Part shown: positions 19,254 to 28,648 of the stretch, piece by piece
How the letters are laid out: each line of letters begins with the position of its first letter
How positions within the stretch are numbered: the first letter of the stretch is position 1
Assembly (NCBI GenBank): GCA_009731375.1
Contig: BJOX01000011.1
Coordinates: 1,024,223-1,054,853 of the forward strand
DNA length: 30,631 nt
DNA from: Paulinella micropora
Taxonomy: Eukaryota; Cercozoa; Imbricatea; Euglyphida
Direction: 5' to 3'
The notes under the pieces: model-generated
Database searches by the model: none
Told to the model about the DNA's origin: nothing
Seen by the model: the letters and a program-made list of their open reading frames with translations, nothing else
Translations under genes and position numbers: made by a program

Positions 19254-19733
19254 TGACTAATGAAATAGACGACATAATGAAAAAATATGGATGGTATCTC
19301 GGAGCAATAGCCAGTGATGAAATCTACAAATTGAAGCCCGGAAGCAGAAAGCGATACGGATTTATTATGAATTTGGACAATCACAAACAAGCGGGGTCTC
19401 ATTGGATAGCCGTATGGATAAGTCTAGATAAAGACAGGAGTGTTGAAGTGTATGACCCTTTAGCACTTTACGAGCCAATTGAAGACTTTCAACAACAAAT
19501 GAAGCAACTAATAGACAAAAGTCATCCAAGCACATACCTGCTTATGAAAGTAAATCAAAGTCAAGAACCAATCAAACACCTCGGACACATGCGGATTTCA
19601 TTCTATGAGATTTTTGATGGAGCGAGCGAAAGGTAATAGATTTAAATTCGCTACTGGCTACACAGACTTAAAAGAAGACGAAGCAGAAAAGTTAAAAGCA
19701 CAGAATGGTTATGGCTTTGACACCTTTTTGTAA
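19253..19733 (+). pseudogene. Adenain-type cysteine protease, frameshifted
   Basis: Processes virion proteins during maturation. The N-terminal part (MTNEIDDIMKKYG) and the catalytic His region, GSHWIAVWIS, followed by the acidic residue in VEVYDPLA, are in one frame. A single-base shift near 19570-19578 moves the essential Cys region, TCGFHSMRFL (Cys codon 19590-19592), into the next frame, which then runs to the stop at 19731-19733. The first frame continues artefactually to 19636. All catalytic elements are therefore present in the DNA. About 160 residues fits the family. The open frame extends upstream to 19049 without a stop, hence the possible fusion to the coiled-coil protein. Confidence 0.85.
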
Positions 19734-19767
19734 AAAATATTTTCTACTATATAGATTTTTTGAGGTT

Positions 19768-19795
19768 GTAGGTGGTTTTTATAAAAAGCACCTAC
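19768..19795. promoter_or_regulatory. Palindromic TATA element before the minor capsid gene
   Basis: A 28-bp inverted repeat with one mismatch, GTAGGTGGTTTTT then ATAAAAAGCACCTAC, ends one base before the ATG at 19797. Its centre is a TATA-box-like TTATAAAAAG. It could be a promoter, a dyad bound by a dimeric regulator, or an RNA hairpin at the end of the protease transcript. Confidence 0.5.
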
Positions 19796-19796
19796 G

Positions 19797-20589
19797 ATGG
19801 AGTATAAGGGAGGAAGAAGTTCGGGTATTTACTATATCAACAGCAAAAACAGAATAACTGTCACAGACAGCGACTTTACACACGAAGTCAATATGAAGGG
19901 GCTAGACAATTCCACACATTGTAAAATTCTTCATATTTATGTGCCGAAATCGTATTACTCAGTGGCTTCACCATATAATACTTTTACATTATCCGAAGAC
20001 GGGTATGAGGCTTTAATTACAATACCTGAGGGAAACTACACAATGAACAACTTAAAAAATAAACTGGCCGAGGTACTGACGACAGAAAGTCCAAATGACT
20101 ATACTTATGTTGTCTCAAGCAACAATACAAACACAGAAGCGGAGGATGGCAAATAACGGAGGTATTCAACCGCGGTTTATATTTGATGCTGACACACGTA
20201 TTCACGAGGTAATGGGTTTTGATAGAAATTCAACATATTTCTTCGCTAATGATTTTATTAAATCGCCAAATGTAATTATTTTAACTGGTGAAAAAACTCT
20301 GTATCTTCAATCTGATTTGGTAAATGAAGGAGATAATCATGTGCTACAAGAAATATACACTGCCAACGAAATTCCTTTTGGGTCTGTTATCTATGACGGC
20401 TCTGGAAGCGAATACGGGAAAACATCATCCGCAAGTTCAAATAATGTATTCAGGTTTTACTTGACGGACGAAAACGACCAAGCAATAAATCTTAATGGTT
20501 TAGGTATTGTTATGACTTTATTGGTTTATCGTGAAACTAATTATTTTAATTTATTTACTTCATTTTTCAATTTATTGAAATCTAGATAA
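19797..20589 (+). pseudogene. Minor capsid protein (penton-like single jelly roll), one frameshift
   Basis: Forms the pentameric vertices of Polinton-type capsids. The first frame (to 20154) includes GIYYINSKNRITV, HIYVPKSYYSVASPYNTF and ITIPEGNYTMNNLKNKLAE. The second frame, entered near 20130-20150, includes FIFDADTRIHEVMGF, SPNVIILTGEKTLYLQSDL, VLQEIYTANEIPFGSVIY and a C-terminal INLNGLGIVMTLLVYR strand. These blocks are characteristic of minor capsid proteins of Polintons, Polinton-like viruses and virophages. About 260 residues matches the family. It lies directly before the major capsid gene, the usual order. Confidence 0.85.
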
Positions 20590-20614
20590 TTATTTTTGAT
20601 TTAATTATTTTTTG

Positions 20615-20624
20615 TATAAATATA
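20615..20624 (+). promoter_or_regulatory. TATA-like element upstream of the major capsid gene
   Basis: TATAAATATA lies about 46 bp before the ATG at 20670, in the 80-bp AT-rich spacer after the minor capsid stop. Its distance is compatible with a TATA-driven start, giving a short 5' leader (ACTTCAAAAACAAAACAAAA). Confidence 0.4.
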
Positions 20625-20669
20625 TTTCGTGTATTAATCAACTTACACTACTTCAAAAACAAAACAAAA

Positions 20670-22210
20670 ATGCCTGTCCAATATGGAGGAGAACTTACTC
20701 ACAGCCAAAGCGAACTTATCCGCGGTAAGTATTCGCTTAACAAACTTACTGCCCGCGAAAGTCTTTCAATTCTTACCACCGTGGGAGGAATTGAAAGCAC
20801 ATTTGAAATCCCTACTCGTCCTTTGAACCTTGCGAGAAGTGTGTTGCGATTTACTTATACCCCAGATAAGGGAGGTGGCGGGAGGTATAACAAAATCCCT
20901 ATGGACTGCCTTCCAATGGTTAAGACTATTGAACTAAGAAGCAGAAGCGGACAATATCTGTGTAATCTTCAACACGTTGGAAATTACACTAAGATGATTT
21001 GGAAGCCCGAGATTTCGTATGAAAAGTTTATCTCTTTAGAAAATCACGGGGCTACTGGTTATGGAAGTATGCTTCAAAAGTGTAATGTGCCAAATGATAT
21101 TCAAGCGACACCTTCTGCGAGAGGGGTAATTGATAATGCTCTTAACTTTCAACTTGATGATGGTAAGACTGCTTTCACCGCCGTTGGTGATACAAAGGCG
21201 GCAGACCAATCAGCCAACATTGTTGCTCACGTAAATCAAAAGTTTTCAACCCTTGAAAATAGAATCTAAATTATGTATCACAACCGCCGACTGCTGCACG
21301 CCGACACAATGATGCTCTTATTGCTGATGGGAGTGGCGCGGTTTCTGTCGTTGATGTTGCTTATGAGGAGGCGAAGTATTTTGAAGGTGGGACTGCTGAT
21401 GCAAAAGACCCCGAAATTAATGTTTCTATTCCACTTGGAATGATTTTTGGAACTATTTTCGAAGTTGATAAGACTATTGGATTTAACGAAATTCTTGATT
21501 TGCGAATTGTGTGGGAGGGAACAAGCAAAACTCTTTTTACTGGTAGTGATGCCCTTAGTGTTGGTGCGGGTGCAACTGCGGGCGCACAGCCGGCAAATAT
21601 CACCAATCTTAACTTATTTCTCGCCGTTGAGACTGACCCGAATGTTATATTAGGTGTACAGCAAAAGATTGCGGGTGAGGGATTTTCATTCAAGACTGAA
21701 TACCCGATTTCTTGGAAGACCAATTTGGGAACAGGTCAGCAGTCATTTGTTTTGAAGATGAACCGCTCACAGGGTGAGAGAATTCGTCGTATTTATACAA
21801 GTGCCTTCAATAACGCAGAAACTTCAAACACTGCTTTTGATTGTGATAATAGAAGCCACGATAAGATTAAGACTTATTATACTACCTTGGATAGCAACCG
21901 AATTCAACAATTTGATATCACTTGCGACCGCGATGAGGACTATATGCTTTTGAAGGAAAAACTTAAAGGTTCCGCTTTTTTGAATAGTAATGTCTAAAAA
22001 TATAACTGGTTTCATGTTGATTTTTGGGATAACAACCGCCCGCTATGTGATAAGAGAGATGAAGAGGGTTATGAGGTATCTGGCCTATCTTTGAATACCG
22101 AACGTCGTTATGAATGGAGTGCTGACAACAATAAGCAGGTGAATTATTATACATATGCTATTCTTCAGAGGACTATTGTTGTTAAGGGAATTGAAATCCT
22201 TATGTCGTAA
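20670..22210 (+). pseudogene. Major capsid protein (double jelly roll), one frameshift and one stop
   Basis: The principal shell protein. The N-terminal frame (20670-21269) starts MPVQYGGELTHSQSELIRGK and contains FEIPTRPLNLARSVLRFTYT. A single-base shift near 21262-21275 moves to a second frame with VSIPLGMIFGTIFEVDKTIG and YPISWKTNLGTGQQSFVLKM. That frame meets a TAA at 21995-21997 and then continues without further stops to 22210, encoding WFHVDFWDNNRPLC and ending KGIEILMS. The total of about 510 codons is typical of Polinton major capsid proteins. Identification rests on size, gene order after the minor capsid gene and beta-rich sequence style, as no single catalytic motif exists. Confidence 0.82.
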
Positions 22211-22284
22211 ATGTTATTTATGAACTTTGTAAAAAGAAAGAAAAAGAAAATAAAAAATATTTTTTTGTATAATATACACAAGAA

Positions 22285-23507
22285 ATGGCAACCCACCAGA
22301 GAAATTTAATCGCACAAAATCCCAACGAAAAGTTTGTTTATGTCAAAGTTGGATATGATGGACACATTGAAACTAATCATATGAAGACCGCTTTTGGTGA
22401 AACCCTAACCAGTTCCTTAACACCAGTATTACAGGAAATCTTTCCATATACCATTAATTCACGGATATGGACATTAACTCAGACAAATGCGAGTGTTTCA
22501 TTTCTGAATAATATGGCGGAATTAAAAACGACTACTAATGCTACCGCTGATGCCTGTATAGTAAGCAAAAGAAAAATAAAATATCGCACTGGTATGGGTG
22601 TTGTAGCCCGCTTCACTGCTTTATGGACAACAGACGAAACCGAAGATTATTATTCGTGGATTTATCTAATGGTTTCTACTTTTACAAAACTAGAGATGAA
22701 GGAATGATTATTATACATTGTATAGGAGGAACCCCAAACGCATTTTATCAAGCGTACTGGGATGACCCGTGCGACGGAACAGGAGATATGCCTGTATTAG
22801 ACTGGACAAAGGGAAATGTATTTCAAATTCAATTTCAATACTTAGGTTTTGGTGCTATTAAGTTTTCTATTGAAAATCCAAAGACAGGCGATTTTCAGTT
22901 AGTCCATACGATTAAGTATGCGAATACCAACACGGGTGTCAGTCTGCGGAATACTACATTGCCATTTGTAGCACGAATTATTAATAATAATGTTGGAGTT
23001 TGAATACAAAGACTGAAGACAGCCAGTTGTAGTTTGTTTGTTGAAGGCACCAACACTATTAATACAAGTATTACAAATACGGCGGAAGGGAGTGAAGCAG
23101 GTAATATAACTGAAAGCCCCATTTTAAGTATCAGGAATAAAGCACTATTCAATAATAGCCTAACCAACAATTCAAATGTCTTTCCTTCGTTGATAAGTAT
23201 TACTAATGAAGATACTAAGGCTAATGTCGTCAGAATGGTATTGAACGGAACACTGACAGGGGCGGGTTTTGCTGATGTTGATGCCAAAACTTCAATTGTA
23301 GATACAGACACAAAAGCAACTGCTATCGCAAACGGAACAACAATTTTTAAGATTTATGTTAATGCTACCTCAACTCAACAAATTAATCTAAGAACCTACG
23401 ATATTCAATTAACCCCGAACGATGTTTTGACATTCACACAAAAGGCTGTGTCGGCAGGTGGAAATGGAAATATTAATGTTATTGCTAACTTTATAGAAGA
23501 CTGGTAA
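22285..23507 (+). pseudogene. Phage-like spike / attachment protein, broken
   Basis: About 405 codons in two frames. It starts MATHQRNLIAQNPNEKFVYVK. A shift occurs near 22650-22670, and an in-frame TGA at 23001-23003 interrupts the second frame, which resumes and ends NVIANFIEDW. The block FQIQFQYLGFGAIKFSIENP with VHTIKYANTNTGVSLRN is a recurring module in structural proteins of phages and giant viruses, with a lectin-like or beta-sandwich fold expected. The C-terminal part (NLRTYDIQLTPNDVLTFTQK) is beta-rich and resembles receptor-binding tips. A TATAATATA element (22268-22276) precedes the ATG. A capsid-associated attachment role is inferred. Confidence 0.65.
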
Positions 23508-23965
23508 AGCAAAAAAAGAATGTGTGAGTGATTGGATATTTTATTTTTTTTTGGTATCTTTCTTTTACAACCCGAATAACATCGCTTGCTTTCCTTAATA
23601 TACAACCTTCTTCTGTGCATACTTCGTCTGTATCATTCGCTGTACTTCCTTCGTCTGTAGCATTTGCTATAGCTTCACCTACATTAGCCTTGATTTCGGT
23701 AATTCCAGTCTCTTTTAAATCAGTCGCCTTAAAAGGAGTGCTCTCTTCTTGCTGACCGAAGGTCGCATCTTCAACTACGTTGGAGTTATCCGTTATGGCT
23801 TCCAATGGAATAACTGATTTCAAGTTGTCGTCGCGGGTTTTATATTGCTCATAGAGAAACAATGTCAGGCTTAGTCCATTTAATCGTGGGTTTCTTAATT
23901 CCAATGTCAAGGTTCCATTTGTCAATTTCATTTAAGTAGTCCTGTTTGGTTGACAGGTCAGTCAT
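23491..23965 (-). pseudogene. Hypothetical protein, one frameshift
   Basis: The protein-like start is the ATG at 23965 (MTDLSTKQDYLNEIDKWNLD), 3 bp after a TATATATATAAA stretch on the same strand. This frame stops near 23852, but the next frame continues from there through EQYKTRDDNLKSVIPLEAI and a disordered Glu/Thr-rich part to DVIRVVKERYQKK, so one indel near 23850-23860 is likely. The last residues overlap the 3' end of the convergent spike gene by 17 bp. No domain is recognised; it is about 150 residues, with two Cys (CTEEGC). Confidence 0.5.
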
Positions 23966-24007
23966 TGATATATATATAAATATTAAAAAAATCTTTTAGC
24001 AAAAATA

Positions 24008-24292
24008 TCAAATATATTTTTTTACTTCACTTTTAATGTCAGTAAATTTCTCAAACCACGGCTGTTTCATAACCCATTCTAGATATGGTTTGTCAATGGT
24101 AGCAACATCTTGAATTTTCTTACCTTTATATTTACCGAACGGAAAAATATCCCTTGGCTTGCCTGCCCGTGCATTTTCAATCATTTGGATTTCGTCAGTA
24201 ATTATCTTTTAACATCGGTAAGAGAAAATGTTTCTTTTTTATTTTCAATAGAGTTTCTCAAACTTCTCACATAATCTGGTGAGGGTGGTCAT
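24008..24292 (-). pseudogene. Exodeoxyribonuclease X C-terminal-like small protein, frameshifted
   Basis: A 58-codon open stretch (24184 to 24008) encodes FPFGKYKGKKIQDVATIDKP and YLEWVMKQPWFEKF, the hallmark of the ExoX C-terminal-like domain (FGKYKGK...YLxWxxxQ). This small module is found beside exonucleases and in phage and viral replication genes, and is thought to aid nucleic-acid binding. Upstream, protein-like sequence continues in other frames back to an ATG at 24292, with two probable single-base shifts (about 24212 and 24288). It lies downstream of the polymerase on the same strand, consistent with a replication-linked role. It ends TGATATTT. Confidence 0.6.
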
Positions 24293-24341
24293 TGGTCTAT
24301 ATAGAGTGGTAAAAGATTTTATGGAAAAAAATTAATTATTT

Positions 24342-24487
24342 GATATTTTGTTCTGACTTCGTCATCACAAAACATCGTTTTATACTTTAATGGCTGACGA
24401 TGTTTGAGAATAAGCGAGAGTGCGTAGCACGACCATCTCGTAGAGTGATTACGCCCTTCGGGCAGTAAAGCGCAATTCTCAAATATC
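24342..24487. repeat. Structured intergenic element, copy 3
   Basis: GATATTTT to AAATATC, 146 bp, ending next to the polymerase stop codon. Stem A is AAACATCGT (24370-24378) with ACGATGTTT (24397-24405). Stem B is GATGTTTGAGAAT (24399-24411) with ATTCTCAAATATC (24475-24487). The core from AATAAGCGAGAGTGCG through GCCCTTCGGGC is nearly identical to copy 2 (loop GAA to GTA, and a few changes near the end). The stem A loop is inverted relative to copy 2. Confidence 0.75.
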
Positions 24488-24488
24488 A

Positions 24489-27400
24489 TTAATATCCAAA
24501 AGGTCTAGTTTCAATCGCATTCTCTACAATTCCGATAACTTGTCTTTTCGTATATGTAAAACTAAATATCTTTTCTAAGTATTCGCTTGTTATTTTTTTC
24601 TTTTGTTTGTCTCGTGTTATCTTGTTGTTTTCTATCATAACTACTTTTCCAGATTTCTCAATTCGCTTTGCAATCCTTAATTCTTCATCAGTCTCCAACA
24701 ATTCAGCCAGTTCATTTTTACCATTCTCAAATAATTCAGTGTTCGTAATACCTAGCCCGCAACTTATTACACTTAACATATTTGGTAAATTCAATGCTTT
24801 TTTTGTTTCATAGTTCATACTAAATCCTTTTACTTTCATACTGGCTTTACCATTATCTAATAAGTATCCATAACACTTCGGACCGCCTCCAACAAAGGTT
24901 TTTATTTTCGCTCCTTTTAATTCATCAGTCCAATCTCCGAGTAAATCGCCTGTCTCTACATCTGCCTGATTAATTTTTTTGTTAGTCGTATATATTACGC
25001 TGTCTGTGTCATGATACAATATCCTATTACCTAATATATCCATCATATTGTAAAGTGTCATTCTCGCGTGGCATGTAGTAAATAAAGCAACTACAATATT
25101 TGTTTTAATCGGGTCGCTCACCGCATCCTGTTTTAAGTCATAACTGGCTTCTACAATTTGGTCGTTAATTATGTTAATATTTATATTATCTACTGATTTA
25201 TCGTTCAATAGTTTGTATAATGTATCTTTATCCTTTATCATTTGTTCTGTGTTTTATTTTGTTTCTGTCCAAACTTGCCCCATAAAGAGTTCAAGCACAA
25301 CTTAGCCACTGCTCGCCGTCCTTCGTTTTTAAATATTTTGCTTTCATCCATCTTTACACCCATTTTAACGTCCATGCTGTTTATGTAATTTTGTTTTTCT
25401 GCTTCTGTATTACATCCCGCGGGATATCCGCTGGATTCTTGTTTTACTTTCAAGAATGTCTTTATGTACTCTTTGAATAAGCTACTGCTTTGTTCTTTCC
25501 AGTGTCATACTTCATATATTTTTATTAAATTATACCCTTTGTCTAAGGCCTTGTAAATTTCTGGAGTTGCCCATGTGCCTGTTATTGCTCGTTTTTTATC
25601 AGTGTGCTTACATTCTCCATGTTGCTCAGTCATTCCACACTTATCGCATAAGTAATACATCATCTTTCCTCTGTCTGCTTTCGGTAAGACTGGGTGTAGT
25701 AATCCTCTTGGTGGTAGCATCTTAACCTTAGCCACTCCGAAATATTCTCTGTTTATAATTTTGTTTTTCATACTTTTTCTTTCCTCCTCATTGTTTGGCC
25801 GTATTATGATATGGTGTCCGCTTGGATAAAGGTCGTAATACATCAAGGTCGGATAAAGTGAGCATATGTCAATATATTTCGCATACTCAGTATCATGTCG
25901 TGATTTCCAATATAATTTCAGAGCATTCACTCTAACCTCCAAACATTGCCTCTCGTGGGTTTAGTCCTTCTTGTTCAGTAATTCGTTCGTTTGTATCCTC
26001 TGCCAGTCTTTCACTGGTTTTCATCAGGCTCCATTCGCACTCCCAGATACTTATTACTTTCGCTTGTTCGCTAAGTTGTTTTTCTCTTCTCATTGTTTCC
26101 TTGTATAGTTCGCCCATTGTCTTATTCTTCTTCACATTCATAGCATTTCTATTCCAACACTTCTGACATCCGTGCCAATGGCACCCGTAAAACTCATAAG
26201 CAGTTTTGTTTTTCTCGTCCCATCCATCTACATACACACGAGATTGTCCAAGTTGAAACATTTTTTCACCTCCGTTGAATGCGTGCTTAATATCTGTCTT
26301 ATCCAGCCTGCTTCTGTATGCTAGCCATTCTACACAAGCCCTGGAAGTCATCCTGTTTTGTTTTCCGCTTTCAATATCGCAATTGAATTCTCTGGCATAA
26401 ACTTAGCACGATACAAAGCCATAACACAACTCGCGATAGTTGTATATTGAAAAGGGTCTATACCAAACTCTAGAAACTGATTTCTAAAATCTATACAACC
26501 CTTCCTCAGTATATCCACATCTGAATGACAATACTCTGCGATTTCCTTCGCCATATCAAATTGTTTATGTGTTTTCACTTGTTCGTCATACCATTCAAGA
26601 AATTCCTTTCGTTTGGCTCCTCGCATCGTGTCGTAGCCGTAATGTTTCTTATGTGGCATTACCCCAACATAGTTTCTATTTTTCGCCGTATTGAAGAAGT
26701 GCGGGAAGAAACCTTTCTTAAGTTCCGTAAGCCCGAATGTCTTTGGAAAGTCTGACAATGGCATCGTAAGAAAACTTAGGCTGTCTATGAAGCGATACTT
26801 CTTAAGTGTCATCATCATAATCTTACCACCTTCATAGATTACAAATGGAGTTTGTCCATTATCAACCAACCACTTAAGAATAAACTGACAATCATAACCG
26901 CGGGCATTGTGCGCAATAAATGTAAATCCGCTGTGTTTAGTGTCAAAAGCCCAATTACAGAAATCTTGAATGTTCTTATGTATAATAGGCGGTTCCTTCG
27001 CATCGTAATACTGGCTTTCCGCATGATTAACAATGTGCTCGCCTGTGTCCTGTGTCGCTTCAAAGTCAAAGAATATGTATTGCTCTGACGGCGGTAAGAT
27101 TTCGTTTTGGACTATTTCACATTGGTGTTCAAGCGGTTTCACTAGTTTGCAATTTCGGCATTTCGCATATCCGCATTTGTGCTCATCCTTCTTTCTGTAA
27201 TTAAGACCGCACGATTTACATTTCGCTTTAACATCGCAGTTTGTCGTCATGTGGTTATTAAAGCATTCAGTGTTTGGAAACTTTCTATTACACTGCTCAC
27301 ATTCTTTCCACTGGCTCTTGTCATTTATTCATTACATCCGTTGGTTTCACAGATACTACATTTGGCTTCACAGGCATGTCTTTTTTGGTATCCCCTTAGA

Positions 27401-28487
27401 CACAACTCGCAGAAGTTTTCCTTTCCTAGCATAGACTTCATGTTAGTTATGGCATCGTAATGTCCTTCAGTCTTTAGAATGTAAAGGTCAGTCAGCCGTT
27501 CGCCGTTCGCATCAAGTAGTTCTGTTTTATAAATGATTTTGTCAGGGAATTCGACAATAACCAGATTGTATTTAATGTGATTAGCAATGTATTAATTTCT
27601 GGTATCCCACACACATCCTTAATGACCTTTGATTCATCGTGTAAAGCCTCTGCCATTTCCTGCTGTATCTTTCTTTTTCCCATTAGTATTGTCTTGAATT
27701 TTGGATGTTTTTCAATTTTTGCTTTGACTACAACGATTGCTCGTGCTAAGCATAAGTTATCGCTGTTTGTAATACAGATTACTCCTTTCTTTCTGTAGAT
27801 ATCCCATTTGTTCAAAACCTGTAGCCTTGTCCCGCCCGTCGGCATTTTAACAGATTTCAACACAAATTTTAATTTATCAAAGTTTATTCCGTTCTCGTCC
27901 ATGTAAAGACTTTCGTTGCTTTGAAATATTGCTGACAATCTTTCTAAAACTTTTTCAACCGAGATTTGATTAACTTTGTGTAAGCCTGTTGATACTTTTC
28001 CATAGTAATCCACAAACTCAATACCTAGGCTAACCTTATCTGCGGGCGATTGTCGTCTTACAAAGTCGTTCAACACTATCTCAATAAATCTTATTACATC
28101 GCGCATCGTAAATGATCGGAAGTTGCCTTTAATCCTTACCGCATATCGGCTTTCATTTATTCCTAGTTCGTGTTCCTTGCTGTCGTCCCTCATGATATCA
28201 TAATTACCATACCGCAACAAGTCTCTGTAATTTTCTTTCATCTCTTTTTTCTCTTCAATCGTAGGTAAAGGTGGTGCTATTGGTATAGCATGGTGTTCAA
28301 AATACACCGCACCTCTTACTTGGTTCAAGTAGTTTTGGGCTGTCGGTGTATCAATTTTATACCCCCTTACCTTCGGTTTGATATATAGCACATCCCGACC
28401 CCTGACAGACTTGATTTCGTAATTTATCTTATATTCCCTTAATCTATCCAACCTGTAGACCTTGCCGTTATACGTGTGTGTCTCCAT
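24489..28487 (-). pseudogene. Protein-primed family B DNA polymerase (Polinton PolB), broken into six frames
   Basis: Replicates the linear element using a protein primer. Reading from 28487: an N-terminal domain of ~300 residues, a Cys-rich region (27400-27150) with several CxxC pairs, exonuclease motifs FFDFEATQD (27055-27081), FIAHNARGYD (about 26897-26926) and YCHSDVDIL (about 26509-26535), a GCHWHGCQKCW motif (about 26165), motif A DICSLYP (about 25852-25872), motif B KLCLNSLWGKFG (about 25268-25303) and motif C YHDTDSVIY (about 24993-25019). Frame breaks lie near 27590, 27325, 26350, 25940 and 25245, with an in-frame TGA at 25505-25507 at a position usually Trp. Every catalytic motif survives. 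About 1,330 codons is usual for Polintons. Confidence 0.92.
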
Positions 28488-28583
28488 GTTTGATAATAGT
28501 ATATCAAGGAAAATATAATTTTATAAAATTAAAATATTTGTCTGCCTCAATCGGTCGTCCCCTCGTGGCCTCGTGTGTGCCCC

Positions 28584-28592
28584 TATATATAA
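28584..28592 (-). promoter_or_regulatory. TATA box of the polymerase gene
   Basis: On the minus strand TTATATATAGGGGCACACAC lies about 97 bp before the PolB ATG at 28487 and about 60 bp after the end of the terminal AP2-like gene. The GC-rich downstream stretch (ACGAGGCCACGAGGGGACGA) stands out against the AT-rich element and would place transcription start near 28555-28560. This is the most classical promoter in the element. Confidence 0.55.
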
Positions 28593-28648
28593 GGACCCTC
28601 CTTGTCTTTAAATGGAAATTCAGTGGTTTCCGCAGAGAAACTTTTTGA

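Noticed and set aside
19572-19636. Loss of the catalytic Cys in the protease
   Set aside because: In the first frame the Cys site reads Leu, but the adjacent frame holds the canonical CGFHSMRFL with Cys at 19590-19592, so the cause is a frameshift upstream and not a missing residue.
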